Source of the DNA: an uncultured Bacteroidota bacterium
GTDB lineage: Bacteria; Bacteroidota; Bacteroidia; Chitinophagales; Chitinophagaceae
Length of the DNA: 6,764 bases
NCBI GenBank assembly: GCA_903905685.1
Contig: CAIVHI010000300.1
Coordinates: forward strand, 1 to 6,764
Reading direction: 5' to 3'
Translations under genes and position numbers: made by a program
In this document: piece after piece, positions 1 through 5,444 of the stretch
How the letters are laid out: each line of letters starts with the position of its first letter
Position numbering within the stretch: position 1 is the stretch's first letter
The notes under the pieces: generated by a model
The model's database searches: none
Told to the model about the DNA's origin: nothing
What the model saw: only the letters and a program-made list of their open reading frames with translations

Positions 1-79
1 CGAAGGCCTACTCAAAACCGTAAATGCCCTTCATCAACTTTATATCGATAAACTTTCGGGTAAGGAAGACGCACGGTAG
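1..79 (+). CDS. 3' end of an unidentified gene, possibly a receiver-domain protein
   Basis: Reading from base 2, an open frame of 25 codons runs in from the window edge and stops at TAG 77-79. Its residues include EGLLKTVNALHQLYIDKL followed by a short polar tail (SGKEDAR). An amphipathic helix of the 'LLKTVNAL' kind followed by a short charged end is what the last helix (alpha 5) of a CheY-like receiver domain often looks like, and the next gene on the same strand is a receiver protein. Everything diagnostic (phospho-Asp, Thr/Ser, Lys) lies outside the window, so the family is a guess from a short helix. The other two plus frames close early or give no plausible peptide. A coding end here is likely; the identity is weak. 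Confidence 0.5.
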   Translation, partial: EGLLKTVNALHQLYIDKLSGKEDAR

Positions 80-121
80 TATTTCCGTTCACCACGATGC
101 CGGCTGCGAAATATCAAACGA

Positions 122-136
122 GGCACAATATTTGCA
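122..136 (+). promoter_or_regulatory. Candidate sigma-54 (-24/-12) promoter for the single-domain response regulator
   Basis: The sequence GGCAC-aatat-TTGCA matches the sigma-54 core consensus TGGCAC-N5-TTGCW at every core base except the first T, which is A at 121. The invariant GG (122-123) and GC (134-135) are separated by exactly 10 bases, the required spacing. Transcription would start near 147, giving a leader of about 67 nt to the ATG at 214. It lies in non-coding DNA, 42 bases after the upstream stop and in the correct orientation. A sigma-54 activator gene is encoded in the same cluster on the other strand. I saw no obvious tandem or inverted activator-binding sites upstream, so binding by that activator is inference. 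Confidence 0.6.
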
Positions 137-205
137 GATATTTGTGCTCGTGAGGCGGTGTGGAATTCGCTCCCCGAAAAACAAGCTTGGTTGAATAGAA
201 TCCGG

Positions 206-213
206 AAAAGGAG
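206..213 (+). promoter_or_regulatory. Purine-rich Shine-Dalgarno-like element abutting the start codon
   Basis: AAAAGGAG runs directly into the ATG at 214 with no spacer. A functional Shine-Dalgarno normally sits 5-9 bases upstream, so this may be a poor ribosome site or not one at all. The ATG remains the only credible start: an in-frame TAG lies at 196-198, no other start codon lies between, and the first beta strand of the receiver begins about five residues after it. Confidence 0.4.
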
Positions 214-582
214 ATGTCAGACGGTAAAAGCATATTGATAATAGATGACGAAAAAGACCTTTGCCTGTTGTTGAAGGATTATTTCGTAAGGAACAACTAC
301 AGCGTCCTTATAGCACACACCCTGCAAGGGGGGCTGCAACAACTCCATACCTTCAAACCCGACTTCCTGCTACTGGACAATAACCTGCCCGACGGCGCAG
401 GATGGAACGCTGCTCCCCAACTCGCTGTGGAATATCCAACCCTGTTCATCCTCTTCATCAGCGCATTCCGCTTTTTGGCACCCGAAATGCCCGATGGCGC
501 CTACTATGCGGTCATGGAGAAGCCCATTCGTTTTGCCGACTTGGACGTTCTGTTTGCCGAGAAAATGCTGCTTACTACCTGA
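214..582 (+). CDS. Single-domain response regulator (CheY-like receiver)
   Basis: The 122-residue protein is a stand-alone receiver domain with no output domain, so it acts by protein contact or as a phosphoryl shuttle or sink in the cytoplasm. All catalytic positions are present: the acidic pair D11-D12 after the first beta strand (ILIIDDE), phospho-acceptor D55 (LLLDNNLPDG), S83 in FISAF in place of the usual Thr/Ser, and K103-P104 in MEKP. The protein ends about where alpha 5 of a receiver ends, so it is complete. A candidate sigma-54 promoter sits upstream and the start is fixed by an upstream stop. It converges on the histidine-kinase operon with a 29-bp gap, which makes those two kinases natural candidate phosphodonors. 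The pairing is inferred from position only. Stand-alone receivers can also act as phosphate sinks; the sequence does not distinguish the two. Confidence 0.93.
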   Translation: MSDGKSILIIDDEKDLCLLLKDYFVRNNYSVLIAHTLQGGLQQLHTFKPDFLLLDNNLPDGAGWNAAPQLAVEYPTLFILFISAFRFLAPEMPDGAYYAVMEKPIRFADLDVLFAEKMLLTT

Positions 583-585
583 AAG

Positions 586-605
586 GTTGGCAAAGCTATG
601 CCAAC
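586..605. terminator. Hairpin in the convergent gap, possible bidirectional terminator
   Basis: A perfect 7-bp inverted repeat GTTGGCA (586-592) / TGCCAAC (599-605) with a 6-base loop lies between the stop of the plus-strand receiver (582) and the stop of the minus-strand kinase (612). The position between two converging genes suits a shared terminator. Neither strand has a clear U run after the stem (the minus strand has only CTTTC), so intrinsic termination is uncertain. Confidence 0.5.
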
Positions 606-611
606 GTGCGG

Positions 612-2045
612 TCAGTCTACCAACGGAAAAACAATGGTGAACGCCGTGCCGCTGCCGGGGGTGGAAGCTACATTGGTTTGGGCCTTATGGGTTTGAAGGA
701 TATTGTGCGTAAACGTAAGCCCCAGCCCCACCCCGTTTCGCTTCTGGGTAAAAAACGGTTCAAAAAGGCGCCCCAAATTTTCTTCCGTTATTCCGCACCC
801 ATTGTCTGCAATGACAAGGACGCTTTTAGAGCCATCCCGATCCAAACTTACCGACAACCTACCGCCGTCCCCCTCGATAGCCTCGATGGCATTGGTCATT
901 ATATTGAGGATGGCAAGGTCGAGATTGGTTCGGTCGGCCAAGATGGTCATCGGCTCTTGCGACATCCGCAGGTCCAGTTTAATATGCTTCAAGGTAATGC
1001 GGTCGAGCACGGCCGACACCACGTCGTCCACAATGGATTGCAGGTAGTGTTTTACGGGCACATTGGATGATGGTCGGGAGGTATTCAGCAATTCGGTGAT
1101 GAGGTCGCTGATGCGGTAGGTATTGCGCTGAACGATATCGAGGTAAAGTTGTGCGTGGTCTTCCTTTATGTCGCGCTGCAGCTGCTCGGTGGCCAGCGAT
1201 ATGTTGTTAAGAGGGTTGCGCACTTCATGGGCAATGGTTCGCAGCAAGCGGCCTGCCGCAGCCAGTTTCTCCGTCTGTATGGTCACCTTCTCCATGGTCT
1301 TGATATTGGTGATATCGTGAATGATACCCTGAAGGTTGCCGGCCTCATCATCTTCGAAAGACAAGGTCAACGTACAGATTTTTTTCTCGTTATTCTTCGT
1401 CCGCACATTCAGTTCCCGGTCATTCCACTCTGTAGGCACCCCGTAGGGCATTCGGTCGCCTTTTCGCTCCCCATCCAATAAATCGAACAGGTTCATGTTG
1501 AGGAATTCCTCTTTGGAATATCCCAACACCTGCTCCACGATGGGATTGACCTCGATGAAATCAAACTTTTCGTTGGTGACGAAAACCACGTCCTTCGATT
1601 TTTCAAAAATGGTCCTATACTTTCTTTCGTTGGTTTTTAGGGCTTTCAACGTGGCGTATCGGCCGAGGGCATACCTTACGCAACGCTCCATTTTCTCGGT
1701 GGTCAATTCGGTTTTCACCAAATAGTCTACTGCGCCGTATTGCATAGACTGGATGTCGATATTGTAATTGCCTTTACCGGTGAGCAGAACAATGGGCTCA
1801 TCGCACATGGCATCTTGAGCCACCTTCAGGAAATCCAACCCGGTATTGGCACCCAGGCGATAATCTACCAAGTATAGATCGAATTCATGGTTCAGGAGGG
1901 CTTGCACCCCGAGGTCGAACCGGTTGCACCAACTGATGACGAACTGGTTTTGCGGAATGGATTGTAGGTAATCGCATGTAATGATGAAATCCTCCTCATC
2001 GTCGTCTATGACCAAGATTTTTTTGTCGAGGTAGTATTTGTTCAT
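612..2045 (-). CDS. Hybrid response regulator/histidine kinase (receiver-PAS-HisKA-HATPase)
   Basis: This 477-residue soluble protein has, in order, an N-terminal receiver (about 8-128), a PAS domain (about 141-250), a dimerisation/phosphotransfer domain (about 258-325) and a catalytic ATPase domain (about 335-475). Receiver residues D14-D16, phospho-acceptor D61 (LVDYRLG), T89 (LLTGKG) and K111 (VKT, no following Pro) are present. The kinase has phospho-acceptor H273 in AHEVRNPLN, N385 in the N box (MTNAIEAI), D414 in DNGCGI, the FEPFFT F box (428-433) and GVGLGL (438-443). No membrane segment or signal peptide is visible, so it senses an internal cue or an upstream phosphorylated partner through its receiver. 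The kinase core resembles the NtrB/AtoS-like group that usually pairs with NtrC-type regulators, and such a regulator is the first gene of this operon. The start ATG overlaps the stop of the upstream kinase gene (ATGA), which points to translational coupling. The ligand of the PAS domain is unknown. Confidence 0.94.
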   Translation of the reverse strand: MNKYYLDKKILVIDDDEEDFIITCDYLQSIPQNQFVISWCNRFDLGVQALLNHEFDLYLVDYRLGANTGLDFLKVAQDAMCDEPIVLLTGKGNYNIDIQSMQYGAVDYLVKTELTTEKMERCVRYALGRYATLKALKTNERKYRTIFEKSKDVVFVTNEKFDFIEVNPIVEQVLGYSKEEFLNMNLFDLLDGERKGDRMPYGVPTEWNDRELNVRTKNNEKKICTLTLSFEDDEAGNLQGIIHDITNIKTMEKVTIQTEKLAAAGRLLRTIAHEVRNPLNNISLATEQLQRDIKEDHAQLYLDIVQRNTYRISDLITELLNTSRPSSNVPVKHYLQSIVDDVVSAVLDRITLKHIKLDLRMSQEPMTILADRTNLDLAILNIMTNAIEAIEGDGGRLSVSLDRDGSKSVLVIADNGCGITEENLGRLFEPFFTQKRNGVGLGLTFTHNILQTHKAQTNVASTPGSGTAFTIVFPLVD

Positions 2046-3631
2046 GCGTCCCGTTTTTTACTACCCGGCTGCGTTGCGGGCAGAATGATAGTGAAACAGG
2101 CACCCTGCTTGGGCACACCATCGGCATAGATAAGGCCATGATGGTATTCCACTATTTTTTTGCAGATGGCGAGACCTATTCCGCTACCGGGAAATTCCGA
2201 TTTCCCGTGGAGCCTGAGGAACACCTGAAAAATCTTGGATGCATATTTTTCCTCGAACCCGATGCCGTTATCGCAAATCCGGATTTTGTAGTGGGGCACA
2301 TGCTCGGGCAACCCTCGCTCCAGTTTTTCGGCATTCCCCAATTCTTGTGCCGAAACGCGAATGATCGGGGGTATTCCTGGCCGCCTGAATTTTATGGCGT
2401 TGTTGATGATATTCAAGAACAACTGCTTCATTTGCAAGTTGATGCCTTCAATGGTAGGCAAATCGGCAGCAACGATATGGGTTTGGGTTTCTTCAATCAC
2501 CAGTTCCAAATCTGTCTTCACCATCCTCAAAACGGCTTTCAGGTTAACCGAGGAAAAAGGCTGTATGGTTTTGGAGATGCGCGAAAACTCCAATAGGTCG
2601 TTGATGAGTACCCGCATGTTTTCGGAGGCCGCTATGATGCGTTCCAAGTATTTCACACCATCTTGCTGCAGTACATCATTGTATTTGGCCGCCAGCCAAC
2701 CACTGAACGTGGTGATTTTGCGCAACGGCTCCTGCAAATCGTGGCTGGCCACATAGGCAAACTCTTCGAGCTCCCGATTGGAGTTGTTGAGCTCTTCCAC
2801 CATTTTATTCATATTGTGCACAATGGCGCGCTGTGCCGTGATGTCGCGAATGCTGCCTACCAATTTGGGCATGCCGTTGTTGAAGACCTTGCCAATGACG
2901 TGGATGTGCCTTATGGTGCCGGCCCTCGTCTCCACCCCCACTTCAATATCCATCAGGCCGGTGGCCTGCACGGCGGCGGCGGCAGTGTCAAACCGGTCTT
3001 TGTCGGCGGCAATTATTTGTTGGTCGAAGAAGCCTTTTTCCGGACCCTTGCCGCGGCTTTCCATTCCGAACATCCGGTATATACCGGGCGACCAATAGCA
3101 CTCGCCGGTTTCGAAATACCATTCGAAGGTGCCAAAAGATTCATAATTGATTTGTTGGAGGAAGACCTCCCTTGTCTCGACCGACCAAAAGGGCGGCTCC
3201 ACACTCGAGTGGTCGGGTAGCGCCATCAACATGTAGAACTTATTTGGCGGACCTTCGCCGACGTCGGCGGGCCCAACGTAGACGAATGCGGAATGCCGTT
3301 TGCCTGCCTTACCGGCAATATTGTAGATGACGTACTTGGTTCTTGCCAGGGGGTGGATTAACGAATCCTGGATTTGCGTCTTCAGCCTGATTTCACCCGC
3401 GTGGTCAAAAAGATGTGCGAGGCTCACGTTGCCATTAGCCAAGTCTTCATTCCGATAGCCGTAAAGCTTTTCCATCAAGCCATTGGCCCAGCAAATTCGG
3501 CCGCTTTCGGCCTCGATAAAGGCAACGGCCGCAGGTACGGAACCGCCGGCAAGCCGAAATTTTTCCGCCAGATCCACGCTCATGCTGCCGGCATCCGCTA
3601 TGTCCCGCAACTGTCCAGACCCTTTTTTCAT
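2042..3631 (-). CDS. PAS-PAS sensor histidine kinase, cytoplasmic
   Basis: The 529-residue protein has two PAS-like segments (about 25-140, with VAFIEAESGRICWAN, and about 155-268, ending GSIRDITAQ). A short coiled-coil-like linker (about 270-292) leads to a HisKA domain with phospho-acceptor H297 in ASHDLQEPLRK, then a HATPase domain. ATP-binding features are the N box LNIINNAIKF (N407/N410/N411), DNGIGF (D454-F459), a KIFQVFLRLH F-box region (467-476) and SGIGLAI (483-489). No transmembrane segment or signal peptide is seen, so sensing is intracellular; no haem, flavin or other cofactor residue can be assigned by eye. The SHDLQEPLR type of kinase, as in cyanobacterial phytochromes, often pairs with stand-alone receivers, so the nearby 122-residue receiver is a candidate partner (inference). 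It is the middle gene of the operon, 19 bp after the sigma-54 regulator, with a 4-bp overlap into the next kinase. M17 is an alternative start, but M1 is preferred for its tight spacing. Confidence 0.93.
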   Translation of the reverse strand: MKKGSGQLRDIADAGSMSVDLAEKFRLAGGSVPAAVAFIEAESGRICWANGLMEKLYGYRNEDLANGNVSLAHLFDHAGEIRLKTQIQDSLIHPLARTKYVIYNIAGKAGKRHSAFVYVGPADVGEGPPNKFYMLMALPDHSSVEPPFWSVETREVFLQQINYESFGTFEWYFETGECYWSPGIYRMFGMESRGKGPEKGFFDQQIIAADKDRFDTAAAAVQATGLMDIEVGVETRAGTIRHIHVIGKVFNNGMPKLVGSIRDITAQRAIVHNMNKMVEELNNSNRELEEFAYVASHDLQEPLRKITTFSGWLAAKYNDVLQQDGVKYLERIIAASENMRVLINDLLEFSRISKTIQPFSSVNLKAVLRMVKTDLELVIEETQTHIVAADLPTIEGINLQMKQLFLNIINNAIKFRRPGIPPIIRVSAQELGNAEKLERGLPEHVPHYKIRICDNGIGFEEKYASKIFQVFLRLHGKSEFPGSGIGLAICKKIVEYHHGLIYADGVPKQGACFTIILPATQPGSKKRDA

Positions 3632-3650
3632 AGACCGTACCTATTGGTTT

Positions 3651-5096
3651 TTATTTGCCAGAATTGAATTCCTTGTATTGTTTCATCTTATTGTACAGGG
3701 TTTTCCTGTCTATATTCAGCAGGGCTGCGGCCTTGCTTTTGTTGTAGTCGGCCTGCTTCAATGCATCCAAGATAATCAGGTATTCGGCATCCAAGTTCGC
3801 TGTGCGGTACTTGGTTTCGAGGTTCTCCAAACTTTCCGCCCTAACGGTGGTGGTTCTTGCAGGCTGGGGAGTTGGAGGTTTATCGAAACTCAATTTATTG
3901 TAGTTACTGATTTCGAAAGGGAGGGTCTTAGCCTCCACCCATTCGCCATCGGTAAGCAACACCGCCCGTTTCACCACATTTTTGAGCTCCCTCAGATTTC
4001 CATACCAAACGTAAGACTTGAATATTTCTTCCACTTCCTTCGTAAACCCCTTCACCTTTTTGCCCAGCTCGGCATTGGTGAGGTCTAAGAAATGTTTGGA
4101 AAACAGCATGATGTCGGCCTTGCGGTCTCGTAGGGCGGGCACCTCTATACTGAACTCGTTGAAGCGGTGGTAAAGGTCTTCGCGAAACCGGCCCGCGCGG
4201 GCGGCATCCCACAAGCGTTCGTTGCCGGCAACCACTATTCGGAGGTCGAGGTCGATGTCTTTCACCCCTCCAACCCTCCGGATTTTACGTTCCTGCACCA
4301 CCCGCAACAACGACACCTGGATTTCGTAGGACAGGTTGCTGATTTCGTCCAAAAATATGGTACCGCCATTGGCCAGCTCGAGGCTACCCATTTTTTGGGT
4401 GAGGGCACCGGTGAACGCGCCCTTTTCGTGTCCAAATAATTCGCTGGCGGCCAGTTCTTTAGACAGGGCACCACAGTCTATCGCAATGAACGGCTTGTCG
4501 GCACGGCGGCTTTTGAGGTGTATTTGGCGCGCAATGACTTCTTTGCCACTACCGCTTTCGCCATAAATGATGACACTATAGTTGGTGGGAGCCACGAGCG
4601 CTATCTGCTTCATGATTTGTGCCACCTCCGGCGCATTGCCAATGATGTAATTGTCGTCTGATGCCGGGCCGTGCGACATGGAAGACTTTGTACCGACGGC
4701 GGACTTTCCGATAATGCCGGGCGAATCCGGTTCGGGCTCCTGCGCAAGAGCATTCTTGATGGTGAGCAGGATTTCGTCGGGGTAAAGGGGCTTTGTAACA
4801 TAATCGAACGCACCCAATTTCATGACTTCCACTGCGCTTTTCACGTCACTGTAGCCGGTAATGACGATAACGGGCATTCCGGAATGTATCTGTTTAACTT
4901 TTAGGAGCAGTTCCGCGCCCGTCATGTCGTCGAGCTTGAAGTCGAGGAGCAGGAGATTGGGGGTATTTTTCCTCACGGCATCAAGTGCTGCCCTGCCGCT
5001 ATTGGCGCTGGAGGCATCAAAACCGTTACGGGTGAGGAACCTCACCAGCAGCAGACACATGTCGTTGTCGTCGTCTACAACTAAAACTTTGTCCAT
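3651..5096 (-). CDS. Sigma-54-dependent NtrC-family response regulator
   Basis: This is a phosphorylation-controlled activator that remodels RNA polymerase bound to sigma-54. From the chosen start it has 481 residues, a normal length for the family. The receiver (1-120) has D8-D10, phospho-acceptor D52, T80 and K102-P103. The AAA+ domain (about 150-395) has Walker A GESGSGKE (179-186), the sigma-54 contact loop GAFTGA (226-231), Walker B GGTIFLDE (244-251), arginines in FREDLYHRFN (R305, R311) and WYGNLREL (364-371), where WPGN is usual. A Fis-type helix-turn-helix closes the protein (about 449-473, KSKAAALLNIDRKTLYNKM). It is the first gene of a three-gene operon with two soluble kinases, its likely phosphodonors. 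I chose the ATG at 5094-5096 (MDKVLVVDDD) because it places the first beta strand as usual; an in-frame ATG at 5115-5117 would add seven residues (MAANHRA) and is possible, with a weak GAAAG upstream. Target promoters are unknown, but one sigma-54 site lies at the far end of the cluster. Confidence 0.95.
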   Translation of the reverse strand: MDKVLVVDDDNDMCLLLVRFLTRNGFDASSANSGRAALDAVRKNTPNLLLLDFKLDDMTGAELLLKVKQIHSGMPVIVITGYSDVKSAVEVMKLGAFDYVTKPLYPDEILLTIKNALAQEPEPDSPGIIGKSAVGTKSSMSHGPASDDNYIIGNAPEVAQIMKQIALVAPTNYSVIIYGESGSGKEVIARQIHLKSRRADKPFIAIDCGALSKELAASELFGHEKGAFTGALTQKMGSLELANGGTIFLDEISNLSYEIQVSLLRVVQERKIRRVGGVKDIDLDLRIVVAGNERLWDAARAGRFREDLYHRFNEFSIEVPALRDRKADIMLFSKHFLDLTNAELGKKVKGFTKEVEEIFKSYVWYGNLRELKNVVKRAVLLTDGEWVEAKTLPFEISNYNKLSFDKPPTPQPARTTTVRAESLENLETKYRTANLDAEYLIILDALKQADYNKSKAAALLNIDRKTLYNKMKQYKEFNSGK

Positions 5097-5173
5097 AGCA
5101 CGATGGTTTGCAGCCATATATCTTTCACATCAATGGCGGATTAGGGAGACCTTTTTTCGATGCAAACCTGTTG

Positions 5174-5205
5174 TAAAGCTACGAATATATGTGGTCTACC
5201 ACAAA
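5174..5205 (-). promoter_or_regulatory. Candidate housekeeping (Bacteroidota-type) promoter of the signalling operon
   Basis: On the minus strand TTTG (5205-5202) is followed after 20 bases by TAGCTTTA (5181-5174), seven of eight matches to the -7 consensus TAnnTTTG. Known Bacteroidota promoters use TTTG at about -33 with roughly 19-20 bases between the boxes. Transcription would begin near 5167, leaving a leader of about 50-70 nt to either possible start of the sigma-54 regulator. The motifs are short and the region is AT-rich, so chance is a real possibility. Confidence 0.35.
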
Positions 5206-5214
5206 CTTCGTAGC
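5178..5214. repeat. Nested inverted repeat overlapping the candidate promoter (possible operator or leader hairpin)
   Basis: Outer arms GCTACGAA (5178-5185) and TTCGTAGC (5207-5214) are exact reverse complements. Inside them TGTGGT (5190-5195) and ACCACA (5198-5203) form a second exact pair around CT. The two symmetries are off-centre by half a base, giving an internal loop of 4 and 3 bases. The structure covers both candidate promoter boxes, so it could be a binding site for a dimeric regulator, or a hairpin in RNA if transcription starts further upstream. Confidence 0.5.
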
Positions 5215-5273
5215 GCATTATCCCACGCACGCTACTGCATTGGACGCACGGTTTGACCACCCTGCTTCTCCAA

Positions 5274-5290
5274 TGTTTGGAAACCAAACA
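5274..5290. repeat. Short perfect palindrome with a 3-base centre
   Basis: TGTTTGG (5274-5280), AAA, CCAAACA (5284-5290) is an exact 7-bp inverted repeat. It lies about 70 bases upstream of the larger inverted repeat and about 180 bases before the start of the sigma-54 regulator. It has the size and symmetry of a dimer-binding site; as RNA it would make only a small AT-rich hairpin. Function unknown. Confidence 0.4.
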
Positions 5291-5391
5291 CTATATGTAA
5301 AAGGAAAAACAAAACATTCGAAACAAAAAACTATACCGAGTTCTCAATGCACCTTACCGATTATCAGGAGATGGGTATTCGTCATAAACGA

Positions 5392-5425
5392 TGGAGACCG
5401 CTGCGGCGGCGCCGAGCGGTCTCCA
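5392..5425 (-). terminator. Strong hairpin downstream of etfA, probable terminator
   Basis: An 11-bp perfect stem TGGAGACCGCT (5392-5402) / AGCGGTCTCCA (5415-5425) with a 12-base GC-rich loop starts 20 bases after the etfA stop codon, as expected for the end of the etfBA transcript. On the minus strand there is no U run after the stem (it continues ATCGTTTATG), while T residues lie just before it, so it is not a textbook intrinsic terminator. It could also act as a 3'-end stabilising hairpin. Confidence 0.55.
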
Positions 5426-5444
5426 AAAATGCATTCCGACTAGC

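Larger units (their letters stand above)
5097..5444. other. Non-coding stretch between etfA and the signalling operon
   Basis: These 348 bases contain no convincing gene. Short open frames crossing it have no recognisable motifs and mostly extend antisense into neighbouring genes. It holds, from the etfA side, a strong hairpin 20 bases past the etfA stop (5392-5425), an A-rich plus-strand tract (about 5296-5332), a 7-bp palindrome (5274-5290), a larger nested inverted repeat (5178-5214) and a candidate Bacteroidota-type promoter (5174-5205) reading into the signalling operon. No sigma-54 -24/-12 element with correct spacing was found on the minus strand here. Confidence 0.7.

Noticed and set aside
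80..113. TATTTC (80-85) / GAAATA (108-113) inverted repeat as terminator of the upstream gene or activator site
   Set aside because: The arms are short and AT-rich with a 22-base loop and no U run; it is expected by chance in this composition.
128..144. Direct repeat ATATTTG-CAG-ATATTTG
   Set aside because: It is a 7-base AT-rich repeat that includes the -12 element; too short to argue for function separate from the promoter.
402..1070. 222-codon plus-strand open frame overlapping the receiver gene and the 3' end of the hybrid kinase
   Set aside because: It overlaps two well-supported genes in other frames and its peptide shows no domain.
2663..3220. 185-codon plus-strand open frame
   Set aside because: It is antisense to the PAS-PAS kinase, has no motif and no upstream signal; it is a by-product of codon bias on the coding strand.
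5145..5151. GGAGACC recurring at 5393-5399 in the hairpin arm
   Set aside because: A single shared heptamer about 250 bases apart is weak evidence for a repeat family, and the flanks do not match.
5240..5270. Possible sigma-54 element upstream of the activator on the minus strand (TGG ... GTGC)
   Set aside because: The GG to GC spacing is 9 bases instead of 10 and the surrounding bases do not fit TGGCAC/TTGC.
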